Below, piece after piece: positions 1-9,506 of a stretch of 64,000 nt of DNA. Source of the DNA: Diplodia intermedia. Its lineage: Eukaryota; Ascomycota; Dothideomycetes; Botryosphaeriales; Botryosphaeriaceae. Positions within the stretch are counted from its first letter, which is position 1, and each line of letters opens with the position of its first letter. A program made the translations under genes and the position numbers. The stretch is taken from positions 62,001 to 126,000 of the forward strand of contig JAKEKT010000071.1 of the NCBI GenBank assembly GCA_021495925.1, in the 5' to 3' direction. The notes below the pieces were generated by a model. That model did not search any database. It was not told the DNA's origin and saw only the letters and a program-made list of their open reading frames with translations.

Positions 1-1
1 A

Positions 2-1374
2 CGCGTCTCCCGACTCGGCCTCTACCTCGGCGCCAACATTGTGCTTTGGGGCATCGTGCTCTGCTGCCACGCGGGCACGTCGTCGTTCGCGGGGCTCGCC
101 GTCTGCCGCACGCTGCTCGGCGTCTTCGAAGCGTGCGTGGCGCCCATCCTCGTGCTCATCATCGCCATGTGGTACCGCAAAGAGGAGCAAGGCACGCGCG
201 TCTCGTGGTTCTACGTCTGCAACTCCATCACCAAGATCTTTGGCGGGCTGGTCGCATACGGCATCAGTTTTGCCGAGGGCAAGACGAAGTTTGCTACTTG
301 GCGCATCTTCCTTTTGGCTATTGGCGTGTTGACGATGGTGGTGGGGGTGTTGGTTTGTGTGTTCTTACCGGATTCGCCGGTGAAGGCGAAGAGGTTCAGC
401 GATGCGGAGAAGGTGGCGGCGTTGATGAGGGTCAAGGAGAACCAGAGGTACGATGCCGCATCCCTACTCATTTAGATATCCGTCAGAAATCCTTGCTGAC
501 TATCATCCTCTTTGCAGTGGGACTCAGAACAAACATGTCAAGAAGGACCAAATCATCGAGGCTTTCCGCGACCTTCGTGTCTGGCTTATTTTCTTGAGTG
601 TCATGCTCTCGTCCATCCCGAACGGTGGCATCTCCAACTTCAACAACATCCTGTTGACGACCTTGTAAGTTTTCTCTTAATCACCACGAACATCTTACTA
701 AAAGGCATCTCTTTCCCCTTTTTCCTTTTTTCCTTTTGGAGAAATATTCTGACTTGCACTCCCCCTTTACCTTCAGTGGCTACACCGACCAGCAAGCCCT
801 CATCCTCGACGCCCCCAACGGTGCCATCGGGATCGTCTTCGTCCTCGGCGCCGGCTACCTATCCGACCGCTGGAACGACCGCTCGACCGTGATGCTCATC
901 TGCCTGATCCCCACAATCCTCGCCGCCGCGCTGATGTACGGCTTCGTCGACGCCGCGGGGGTCCCGCACAACAAGCCCGCGCTGCTCGCCGCGTCGTTCC
1001 TGAGCGGCACCTTCGGCGCCGGCTTCATGATCAACCTCGCCTGGAACGCGTCCAACGTCGCGGGCCACAGCAAGAAGGTGACGGTGAACGCGCTGACGCT
1101 GGTGGCGTTTTGCACGGGCAATGTGCTGGGCACGCAGACGTTCAGGAGCGACGAGGCGCCCGGGTATGCGAGTGGGAAGATCAGCATCATGGCGTGTTTG
1201 GCGGCGAGCTGCGTCGTGGTCGTGGTGCTGAGGATGTATAACGGATGGCTGAACAAGAGGAAGGACGAGGTGTTGGCGGCCATGGAGGATGGTGAGCGGG
1301 AGGTGTTGAGGGAGAGGATGGCATTTGCGGATGAGACGGACAGGAAGAATCCGTTTTTCAGATATACGCATTAG
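2..1374 (+). CDS. MFS transporter, allantoate/pantothenate permease (Dal5-like) family, 5'-truncated
   Basis: Plasma-membrane proton symporter of the anion:cation symporter branch of MFS; such proteins import allantoate, pantothenate, nicotinate or dipeptides, and the substrate cannot be read from the sequence. The start lies upstream of the window. Exons are 2-447, 518-664 and 777-1374, with introns GTACGA...TTGCAG and GTAAGT...TTCAG, joined in frame. The visible part holds the second half of the N-terminal bundle (the YRKEEQGTR loop), the central cytoplasmic loop, the family signature IPNGGISNFNN at the start of the second bundle, and the typical last helices with the motif LAWNASNVAGHSKK. 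A charged tail ends in RKNPFFRYTH. The stop is at 1372-1374. It is convergent with the next gene, 223 bases away. Confidence 0.9.
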
Positions 1375-1597
1375 GTTGGCCGGGGAGGAGGTGAACAGAC
1401 CTTCTGGCAGTTTATGGAGAGCGGAAGATCGAGGATGTACTCGTGTCAAGTAATTTATTCGTGATTGAATCAGTGGGAGATCTCGTCATAATCAGGATGG
1501 GATGTAAAAGACATGAGTAATATTATTATGTGTATCTTTCAAGGCGCGACGCTCTCAATTGTAAGCAGGCAACGATTCTATTTTCCCTCACTCTCCG

Positions 1598-2485
1598 CTA
1601 TTGAGCGTTGTAACCGCCCTCCTTCACCAACCAGGTGCCGTAGTCCATGAGGTCGGGGAACTCCTTCCTGAGCGCTGGAACATCGGCTCCAAAACTGTCA
1701 GTGTTGAACCAGGTCCACATGGCCTTCAAGTCCGCATTGCCCTCCACGATCCCCTTTCCGACTTGCTCAGGAGCCTCTGGAATCTCCTTTCCAGTCTTCT
1801 CTTTGAAAATGCGCCTGACATCGCTCAGGCTGAGGTCATCACCAGCAAGGGAAATCTTCCTGCCAGCGTACTTCTCCGGTTGGACGAAGGAGCGGGCGGC
1901 GACCTTGCCAATGTCAGTGGTGGCGATGACCTGCAGCTTCTTCTCCTCGCCGAGGTAACCCTTCCACATGGCGGCGAAGGCAGCGGCAAACTGCGGGGCG
2001 TAGCCGCTGTAGTTGTCGAGGAAAGCAACGGGCTGAATGACGGTCCAGGTCATGCTGTCGCCGGCCTTGGCCAGCAGATGGTCCTCGATGCGGTGCTTGC
2101 TGGCAAAGTGCGGGACATTGGTCGGCACGTTGGGGCGAGGGGTACCCCGCTCGACGGAGGTGTAGACGAAGTGCTGGACACCATGGGCAAGTGCGGCGTC
2201 GACGAGTGCATTGCCTTGGGCTTCTTCCTCGCTGCCGGGGAGTTGCACGCTAAAGACACCCCAAATAGGCGAGCCGGCGGCGGTGAATATGGCCTCGGGG
2301 TCGTTGAGATCGCCTTGGACGGCCTTGATCTTAGCAGACTGCGTCTCGAGCGCCTTGGCAGAGTCGGAAGAGGGATTGCGGGTCACGGCGAGGATGTTGA
2401 AGTCGGCGTTGGCTGCGAGGAGAGCTTTGATGACTGCACCGCCCTGCTTGCCAGTGGCACCGGTGATGAGGAGGGTCTTGGACAT
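1598..2485 (-). CDS. NmrA-like NAD(P)-binding protein
   Basis: Single-exon gene for 295 residues. It opens directly with a Rossmann dinucleotide-binding loop, GATGKQGG at residues 8-15, in the form typical of the NmrA/HSCARG branch of atypical short-chain dehydrogenases. The QLPGSEEEAQGNALVDAA segment, a YTSVERG strand and the FLDNYSGYAPQFAAA region fit NmrA-like redox sensors. The Tyr-x3-Lys catalytic pair of classical dehydrogenases is not evident, so a NAD(P)-sensing or unusual reductase role is more likely than ordinary dehydrogenase chemistry (inference). The ATG at 2483-2485 is the first in frame. It is divergent from eIF3g, with a 457-base gap. Length is normal for the family (about 290-320). 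Confidence 0.9.
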   Translation of the reverse strand: MSKTLLITGATGKQGGAVIKALLAANADFNILAVTRNPSSDSAKALETQSAKIKAVQGDLNDPEAIFTAAGSPIWGVFSVQLPGSEEEAQGNALVDAALAHGVQHFVYTSVERGTPRPNVPTNVPHFASKHRIEDHLLAKAGDSMTWTVIQPVAFLDNYSGYAPQFAAAFAAMWKGYLGEEKKLQVIATTDIGKVAARSFVQPEKYAGRKISLAGDDLSLSDVRRIFKEKTGKEIPEAPEQVGKGIVEGNADLKAMWTWFNTDSFGADVPALRKEFPDLMDYGTWLVKEGGYNAQ

Positions 2486-2942
2486 TTTGAGTTTGAGCTC
2501 AGAAGTGATGATTAGTGTAGATGATTTGGTATTCGAGGCGTATCGGTTGATCAGGCGGAAAGTCGAGAGTGTGTTTGTGAGTTTTGATTCTGAAGAGAAG
2601 CTGCGGAATTAATGTCCATGGTGACGAGCCTTGAATCTGCTTTATACATGCGTTTGGAGTCGTCGCAACTGCAATGCCGAGTCCGCCGAGTGCTTAGGTA
2701 GTCGGGGCAGCCGCTAGTAACGCAAGGCCGAACAAAGCGATGACAAAGCTCGGCCTCAGGCTTGACGCGTTGGTGATGGCGACGCGCAGTGGCGACCCGG
2801 CGAGCGTGAGTCAGCAGTGGGCAGCTGTTAGCGCGGCCGCGCAGGCTCTGGCGACGGAGCACAAGACAATCGACGGCCGGCGATAACCCCACACAGCGAA
2901 ATAATTCCCTCTGCCAACACCGCAGCCATCTACGCCGCCACC
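2486..2942. other. Divergent intergenic region between the NmrA-like gene and eIF3g
   Basis: 457 bases, GC-rich toward eIF3g. It should hold both promoters. No clear TATA box is seen, and nothing else could be recognised in it. Confidence 0.6.
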
Positions 2943-3895
2943 ATGTCGAAAGTCGCAGGGTGAGCTCCCCGCGCTCCCCGCTCGATGTCCCCGAGCTGAC
3001 ACGCGCAGACGCACCGACTGGGCCGAGGAGGAGGACGAGGACCAGCTCGCTCTCCCGGCGCCCCAGGTCGTGAAGAACAAGGACGGCACCGAGACCATCA
3101 TCACCTACTACATCCGCGAAGATGGCAAGAAGATCAAGACCACCCGCCGCATCAAGAAGACCGTCGTCAAGCAGGTCGTGAACCCTCGCGTCGCCGAGCG
3201 CAAGCACTGGTCGAAATTCGGCCAAGAGAAGGGCAAGCCCACCGGCCCGCAGACCGACACCACCAGCGTCGCCGAGAACATCGTCTTCCGCCCCCAGGCC
3301 AACTGGAAGGCCTCCGCCGACGACAAGAGCGAGCACGAGAAGAAGAAGGCCAACCTGAAGGACGCCAAGATCAAGTGTCGTATTTGCTCTGGCGACCATT
3401 GGACCACCAAGTGTCCCTTCAAGGACACCATGGCCCCCGAGGGCGAGCTCGGCGCGGCCGGTGGCGATGCCGACGAGCCCGAGGCCGCCGGTGGGCTGGG
3501 TGCCGGCTCCTCCAGCTACGTCCCGCCCCACCTCCGCGGCCGCGGCGGCGCAACCGGTGAGAAGATGGGCGGCAAGTTCGAGCGGGACGACCTGGCGACG
3601 CTCCGTGTCACCAACGTCAGCGAGTTTACCGAGGAGCAGGACCTGCGCGACATCTTCTCGCGCTTCGGTCACGTCACCAGAGTCTTCCTGGCCAAGGACA
3701 GGGAAACCGGCCGTGCAAAGGGCTTCGCCTTCGTCAGTTTCGCGGACCGCGACGACGCCAAGATTGCGTGCGACAAGGTGGACGGCTGTAAGCATCCCCC
3801 AGCAGAAGTTGATCAAGAGCACAAGCTGACAGCAGGCAGACGGGTTTGGCCATCTTATTCTGCGCGTCGAGTTTGCGAAGAAGTCTACTACTTAG
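2943..3895 (+). CDS. TIF35: Eukaryotic translation initiation factor 3 subunit G (eIF3g/Tif35)
   Basis: RNA-binding subunit of eIF3, which promotes scanning and reinitiation on the 40S ribosome. Exons are 2943-2959 (only 17 bases), 3009-3787 and 3840-3895, giving 283 residues. The N-terminus reads MSKVAG then [12 protein letters not shown], typical of fungal eIF3g and confirming the tiny first exon. A CCHC-type zinc knuckle ([13 protein letters not shown]) lies in the middle, followed by the [11 protein letters not shown] segment. The C-terminal RRM has RNP-2 (LRVTNVSE) and RNP-1 (KGFAFVSF). The last 56-base exon restores the RRM end ([17 protein letters not shown]). Without it the frame would run on through the intron, so the splice is well supported. 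Length matches the family. Confidence 0.96.
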
Positions 3896-4456
3896 GTTGT
3901 GGGATAGCTGGGCGTGTGCATCTCCTATGGCGTTGGCTCTTTGTTTCGGCGGACGAGGGCTCCTTCCAAAAGTTGAGGACGGGTGCGGTGTACATGCTAC
4001 GAAAATACCATGATGATTGTTGGCAGTCTGCATTTGACACCGTGTCCGCGCAGCGGGTGGCGAAGGGGAGAGGGCGCGGAATGGGCTGCGGCATGAGCGG
4101 CGTAGGGGCTTTGTTGGAGAAAGGCTCGGGGCTAAGATATCCATTGGCTGAGAAATACAATGCAATGCACAGAAGATGGCGAACAAACGGTGGTGAAGGG
4201 CGAAAAGTGGAGCGCGGGTGCGCGGGTGCCCTGGCTGGCGGGGATGCGCTGCGCCTCGTGCTGGCGCGCCGGGCTTGCTAATTATGTATCGCCGTCACAG
4301 CCGCCGTGCGTCCAGCCTTCCGCTGCAACAACACCCGCCGCACGCCTAATGATGTTATGCCGCTGACGATAATTGCGCTGCCGCCTGTTCACTCGCTCTC
4401 CCAGCTCCAACCGCCGCCCACCCTCGCTTCCGCCGCGCGCGCCTCCTGCCGCCGCC
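3896..4456. other. Intergenic region upstream of AKR1
   Basis: 561 bases between two same-strand genes. It should contain the eIF3g 3' UTR and the AKR1 promoter. A C-rich stretch (about 4400-4450) directly precedes the AKR1 ATG, which sits in a good CCGCC-ATG context. No gene is seen. Confidence 0.6.
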
Positions 4457-6763
4457 ATGTCGTCCGCGCCCTCGTCCAGCGCCGACCCCAAGGCCTCGCC
4501 CGGCGACCAGCATGAGATGAAGGACATGTCGCACGCCCCGCCCTCGCTGCCGATCGAGGAGGATGTCATGCAGCTGGCGCGTCTCGGCGAGATTGGCGCC
4601 ATCCAGAAGCTCTTCGACACGGGCAAATGCGATGCCACCTACCGCGACGAACAGGGCATCACGCCGCTCCATGTACGCGCCCTCCGCCCTCCGCCCTCCT
4701 CCGCCCGAGCGCTGACTGAGTCTCTCTACAGTGGGCTGCCATCAATAACCACTACGCCCTCTGCCACTTCCTCCTCAACTCGGGCGCCGACGTAAACGCA
4801 CGAGGCGGCGATGCCGTAGCCACCCCCGTCCTGTGGGCCGCGAAGCGCTGCAACTACTACATCGTTGCCCTGCTCCTCTCGCGCGGTGCCGATCCGCTGC
4901 TCACCGACGACCAGGGCTTCAACCTCCTACACAGCGCGACGCTGGACGGCAATGTCTTCCAGTTGGTGTTGCTGCTGCACCAGGACCTGCCCATCGACAT
5001 CCCCGACGCCCAGGGCCACACCGCGCTCATGTGGGCCGCGTACAAGGGCTTCCCCGCTGTTGTCGAGGTTTTGCTGCGCTGGGGCGCCAACGTGTACGCG
5101 CGCGACGACCAAGGCTTCACGGCACTGCACTGGGCGTTGGTCAAGGGCAGCGTGGGCTGCATCCAGAAGCTCGTCGAGTATGGGTCGGACCGCTTCGTCG
5201 AGAACAACGACGGCAAAACGCCTGCCATTACCGCCCAGGACATGAATACCGGCCGCCAATGGCACAAGGCCCTTTCCGACTCGGGCTACAATCCCGACGG
5301 CACTCCCAAGTACTTCCCGCTACAGAGCTTGATCAAGGACCGGAGGGCCTTTCTCAACAAATTCTTCTTCTTGTGGCCCTTCTTCATGCTCATATGCGTG
5401 CTCTACATCCTAAGCCATATGGTCATCTACATAGCTATCCCATTAGCGCTTGGAACCTCGTACATTCTGCAGTGGGTCGCGCAGCAGTTGTTGAGATGGG
5501 CACCGGGGGACATGAAGACAGTACATAAAACAGTGCGTAACTCCCACTCTTCTCGGGGAAGGGTCATGCTGACGATCGTTAGCCGTTCCTATCTGGCGTT
5601 TTTGCCGGCACTCTGTTTTGGGCTGGCGTGCGTTACATTACACATGTTCTCCCCTGTAAGGTGCCCCTGCATTTCGACGAGCGAAGGAAACCCGCTGACA
5701 CCTTCCAGGGACATTCAAGAATGCCCCCTTCACGAACCTTTGTTTCATGGTTTTCTACTGCTTGACAACCTACTTTTACTTTTTGACAATGGTTTCAGAC
5801 CCTGGATATATCCCCAAGTCGAGCTCACGTGCTCAACAGAAAGCGGTAATCGACGAGCTGCTGGAGGCCCGCAAGTTCGACGAGGCCAACTTTTGCGTGC
5901 ACTGCATGGTTCGCCGTCCACTGCGGAGCAAACACTGCAAACGCTGCAACCGGTGTGTTGCCAAGGAAGATCACCATTGCCCCTGGGTCGACAACTGTGT
6001 TGCCAACAACAACCACCGCCACTTTGTCATGTATATCGCCTGCCTAGAGTTCGGAATTCTTTCACTCGTCCGTTTGGTGCTGGAGTACCTGACAGTCCTG
6101 CCGCCGCCGACCGAAACGCCCGAGTGCAACGTCCTCGACCCCGAGCTGTGCTCCACCCTACACAAGGATCCCTTCACCATCATCCTCGCCATTTGGGCCT
6201 GCCTCCAACTCATCTGGGTCACGATGCTCCTCGTCGTCCAACTCCTGCAGATCGCCCGCGCCCAAACCACCTTCGAGGCCATGCGCCACAACCATGGCCA
6301 CGGCCCGCCGGACCCGCTCACCTCCTTCATCACGACCGGCAGCACCTCCGCCGTCGGCGGCCAAGTCGACGCCGCGGGTGCCGGCCCCGCCGGAGGACCT
6401 GGTCGTCGCGGCGCCGGCGGTCACCACCAGAAGGCAGGCTGCCTCGAGCAGTGGAAGCGCATGTTCGGCATCGACACCTTCATCGCCACGGCGCTGCACG
6501 GCTCCAACGCTCAGGCCGTCTTGGCGCAGCGCCGCGAGAACCCCTTCACGCGCGGCTGTATTACCAACTGCCGCGATTTCTGGTGCGATCAGGCGCCCAT
6601 GTTCAAGAAGCGGGAGAACGGAGAGGCAGTGCTGGGCGGTGATAGGGTCAACTGGACGAGGGTTTACGAGCCCCCGCCGAAGATGAAGGCGAGGAGGCGC
6701 GGCGGCGGTGGTGATGAGGGTGGGAGGTATGAGAGCGTTGCGGCGGAAGAAGAGGAGGTGTGA
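4457..6763 (+). CDS. AKR1: Ankyrin-repeat DHHC palmitoyltransferase Akr1
   Basis: Membrane-bound protein S-acyltransferase of the Golgi/endosome; yeast Akr1 palmitoylates Yck kinases and affects endocytosis and pheromone signalling. Exons are 4457-4672, 4732-5532, 5583-5655 and 5709-6763, giving 714 residues. The N-terminal third holds about six ankyrin repeats (for example [25 protein letters not shown]). Transmembrane segments follow, then the cysteine-rich catalytic domain with [19 protein letters not shown]. After the last helices come the TTFEAM segment and the NPFTRG...NCRDFW motif, the conserved DHHC C-terminal boxes. The 50-base intron at 5533-5582 and the 53-base intron at 5656-5708 cut a membrane segment but keep phase. 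The start was chosen as the first ATG of an acidic N-terminus like other Akr1 proteins. The C-terminal tail is rich in Arg, Gly and Glu. Confidence 0.95.
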
Positions 6764-7245
6764 TTGTTTGTCTCTCCGTGCGGTGTTGTTGTTTCGGTGG
6801 GGGAAGTGGAGTGATGACGGGCCCTCCTGCTGGAGCGGGTGGTGTCCTGCCTGTTCCCTTTCTGTTCTCTTCCGAGAGTCTGTTTTAGAGATACATGGGT
6901 TGCGTTGGTGTACACTTCCTTTATACTGCATTATCTGTGGTATGGATTTCGAGAGCGGGCCAGCGGGTGTTTTTTTTCCTTGGAGCTGCTCGCGCGCTGG
7001 AATGTAGTATATGAGACAGATAATGATATGAGAACAAAATAATGAAACGGCTGCAAACATAGTTGTACATGCTGGGGGAAATGAGTTGCTGGCTGAAGTC
7101 GTTGCGGCTCATGTTCGTTGATTTTTACCCCTCATTACTGGGGCGTCAATGTAGCGAAACCCCTCACAGCCACTTTAAGTGACATATATATACTTGTCCA
7201 GAGTAATGCCTCTGCTCCTAGAATACTTGAATCTCCCCAAAAGTC
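6764..7245. other. AKR1 3' flank and promoter of the first small membrane-protein gene
   Basis: 482 bases. The first part is presumed AKR1 3' UTR; the last 60 bases hold a TATA-like stretch for the next gene. No other feature is seen. Confidence 0.55.
7185..7192 (+). promoter_or_regulatory. TATA-like element of small membrane-protein gene 1
   Basis: TATATATA lies 54 bases before the ATG at 7246, implying a very short 5' leader. A TATA box at a similar distance precedes the paralogous gene on the other strand. Confidence 0.5.
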
Positions 7246-7494
7246 ATGTTTTATTCTGCACGTATTGAAGTCATTGCATTTACTGTTGTTGCCATATCCG
7301 TGTGCACCAACACCGTTGCGGAGGAATGTCCTCCCTGCTTTACAACAGATTCCAAGCGCAAGCTCGACTGTGAAGATGGTGGCCGCTGGACGATTACGAT
7401 TGACACCATCGTGGCCATTCTTTTCGGTGTCTTGAGCACCTTCCTGGCGATCATCAATCTCTTCGCCAGACAGAGGCGTGTTGAGGGCATTTGA
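7246..7494 (+). CDS. Small one-pass membrane protein, paralogue A of an unrecognised family
   Basis: Single-exon gene for 82 residues that I cannot assign to a known family. It has a hydrophobic N-terminus (about residues 6-25, probably a signal peptide), a short polar segment with Cys residues (EECPPC, then LDCEDG), and one strongly hydrophobic helix in the C-terminal third. A basic tail (RQRRVEGI) follows. The predicted topology is therefore signal peptide, a tiny outside domain of about 25 residues, one membrane pass and a short basic cytoplasmic end. The helix and the residues just before it match the gene on the opposite strand at 8195-8455 (pattern GRWxxTxDTxVAIxFGxLST). That protein-level conservation, with many changed bases, is the main reason to call this a real gene. 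Confidence 0.75.
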   Translation: MFYSARIEVIAFTVVAISVCTNTVAEECPPCFTTDSKRKLDCEDGGRWTITIDTIVAILFGVLSTFLAIINLFARQRRVEGI

Positions 7495-8194
7495 CTGTAC
7501 GCGAAAGCTATACATGTTATCTAAGTTACGGATGTGGCTGACCAAGGCCAGCTTGCTCTTCATCTGGATACGTCATATCTTCTCCAAAAAGAACCACTCA
7601 ATACTTTGTCAAAGGATAGATTCGACTGTTACCTCTCCTACCATTTTACCTCCTGCCACGCCATTGGAGCAACCTTGGCCACGCTTCCGCCGCGCGCCTG
7701 CGCGCCTTCTCACACCATGCGATTTTCCATCCCTATCGCCAGTCCAATACGAGAGTGGAGACTACTGTCTTCAACAATTCCGAGCGCCCGTCTCTGCCCG
7801 GAAAGCTCTGGACGTCTAAACACTGCAAATCTCTACAAGCATGATGGAACGTAGCGAGATTGGTGCCGACTACGGCTACTTTCCGACTCGCTGCAAAGTG
7901 TTCACCAAAACGACAACCAAAACTTGAAGCAGGCTGGACTTGGACAATGGCATGCAATGCGTAAATAAGGCAAAGATATTCAAACAACTATTGCCAGTGT
8001 ACGCATGCGTTCCTGCCACTCAAAAATGCTTGAAGGTATTCAGAAATGTCTTTTGCGCGTATCATGAATATTTCACACCTCCACTTTGCCGGTCTGCTTT
8101 TAACAAGTATCTAGTGGACTAGCTAAGTTCGAGTTAGCGATCATCGGTACAGTATCATACATGAGTAGGAATAGTGGTGCATGCATGCATACTC
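7495..8194. other. Spacer between two convergent small genes
   Basis: 700 bases between the stop codons of the two paralogues, presumably both 3' UTRs. No conserved open frame or repeat was recognised in it. Confidence 0.55.
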
Positions 8195-8455
8195 TCATCT
8201 GGCTCCAGGACGTCGGACTCCCGACAAGAGGAGGTTGATAATAGCCAAAACGGTGCTCAGGATGCCGAAGATAATGGCCACCACAGTGTCGACAGTGACC
8301 ATCCAGCGGCCGCATTCAATCTCGTTGGCAGAGTTTAGAGGATTCGTGGAGTTGGGCGTTTGGCTTGTAGACTTCACATCTACGATACCTATCCCGCATA
8401 CGCATGAACAAAGGAATGCTAAGGCGAGGAAGCTCAAACGAATGGAAGAGGACAT
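8195..8455 (-). CDS. Small one-pass membrane protein, paralogue B of the same unrecognised family
   Basis: Single-exon gene for 86 residues. It has an N-terminal hydrophobic signal-like segment (about residues 6-23), a Ser/Thr/Asn-rich polar linker with one N-glycosylation sequon (NST), a Cys just before GRW, one transmembrane helix and a basic tail (GVRRPGAR). Over the 28 positions of the GRW-plus-helix region, 20 are identical to the protein encoded at 7246-7494, and the rest are mostly conservative swaps among Ile, Leu, Val, Phe and Thr. Both tails carry RR two to four residues before a Gly. The ATG at 8453-8455 was preferred over the longer upstream frame because it starts right at the hydrophobic signal and lies 60 bases after a TATA box. 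Function unknown. Confidence 0.75.
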   Translation of the reverse strand: MSSSIRLSFLALAFLCSCVCGIGIVDVKSTSQTPNSTNPLNSANEIECGRWMVTVDTVVAIIFGILSTVLAIINLLLSGVRRPGAR

Positions 8456-8514
8456 GATTTGGAAGGTTGCTGGAGTCTGTAGATGGTGGTGAAGTGAGAT
8501 CGCAGGGCTCCAGG

Positions 8515-8521
8515 CTTTATA
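8515..8521 (-). promoter_or_regulatory. TATA box of small membrane-protein gene 2
   Basis: TATAAAG on the minus strand, about 60 bases upstream of the ATG at 8455. It mirrors the spacing seen for the paralogue. Confidence 0.55.
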
Positions 8522-9340
8522 GTCATCTTGGACACTACTTTCTCCATGGACGGCGCACTCACGTCTGCGAAAAAGGTCCAAATCTCCAGGCCAGCCTTAA
8601 GTGACGGCGCAGCTGAACGCCAAGTGCGGCAACATGCAGCTTGTCTGAATACAATTGGTCGAGATAGGCTAACACCCGGAAAGGATGTGGCTGTGGATAG
8701 TGCCGCTATCAATGATTCGCGCAATGTTTCCGTGAGACCGCGCACAAGAATCAAGGCAAGCCATCGACTGATCCGCCCGCCTCCGCACTTCCTTCCCCCT
8801 AGCCGCAACGGGCAATCTCGCAGCACTGGAACTCAATGCTCGCCAGTTCGACCACCCGGCATAACGATCATCCGGATTGAGCGATCGAGACCCGCGTCCC
8901 GCGTGATTTTTGCCCATAGGTAACGATTTTCTCATACTCTATCAGCTTCCACTAGCCGTGCAGGTAGAATATAAGAGACAGTGTAGTAGGTAGGGTATGA
9001 TAGACCACCACCATAAGAAGCTGGGTAAGGATATATATTTCTGTTTTCGAAGCCCTCCTTCTACTCGTTATTTCCCTCTCGTCCCTGTCCCTTTTGGTAG
9101 TCTCTAGCAGAAACAACAGCAAACCAATACGACCGAAATTTGTAGCAGGGTTTTCCAAAATGCATAGCTCAACACTCGTTTTCCTTTCGCTTCAGCGACA
9201 ACTATAGGAGAACATACCGAGATATCAAAACTCCGAATGACATGTGTTTTCACACATCTTTTGCCCCATTGAAAGACGTAAACTCCCGTTAGGACTTGAA
9301 AAACATCCGTATTTCCCATCGCTTTGCGAAATGATAAAAC

Positions 9341-9472
9341 ACAAGAAAAAAAAAGACAAACAAGAAGCAGAGAGGGGCTACCGAGATAAAAGAAAGAAAA
9401 AGGAGGAAGATAGTAACACAAATCTCAGGAAAGAGAAGAAAGAAAGAAAGAGAAGAAAAAAGAAAACGAGAT
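9341..9472 (+). repeat. Polypurine (A/G-rich) tract
   Basis: About 130 bases almost entirely A and G on the plus strand, with short AAAG/GAAA motifs repeated. It lies just beyond the stop codon of the minus-strand Zn2Cys6 gene, so it would be a pyrimidine-rich tract in that transcript's 3' UTR or terminator region. Confidence 0.6.
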
Positions 9473-9506
9473 GACGACATCCACGACATCTCCACAGCCT
9501 CCTCGC

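Larger units (their letters stand above)
8456..9506. other. Intergenic region with promoter of small gene 2 and 3' flank of the Zn2Cys6 gene
   Basis: 1.05 kb without a credible gene. It contains the TATA box above and, near the right end, a long purine-rich tract. Nothing else was recognised. Confidence 0.55.

Noticed and set aside
1601..2515. Plus-strand frame of about 300 codons
   Set aside because: Antisense of the NmrA-like gene, whose Rossmann motif is clear on the minus strand.
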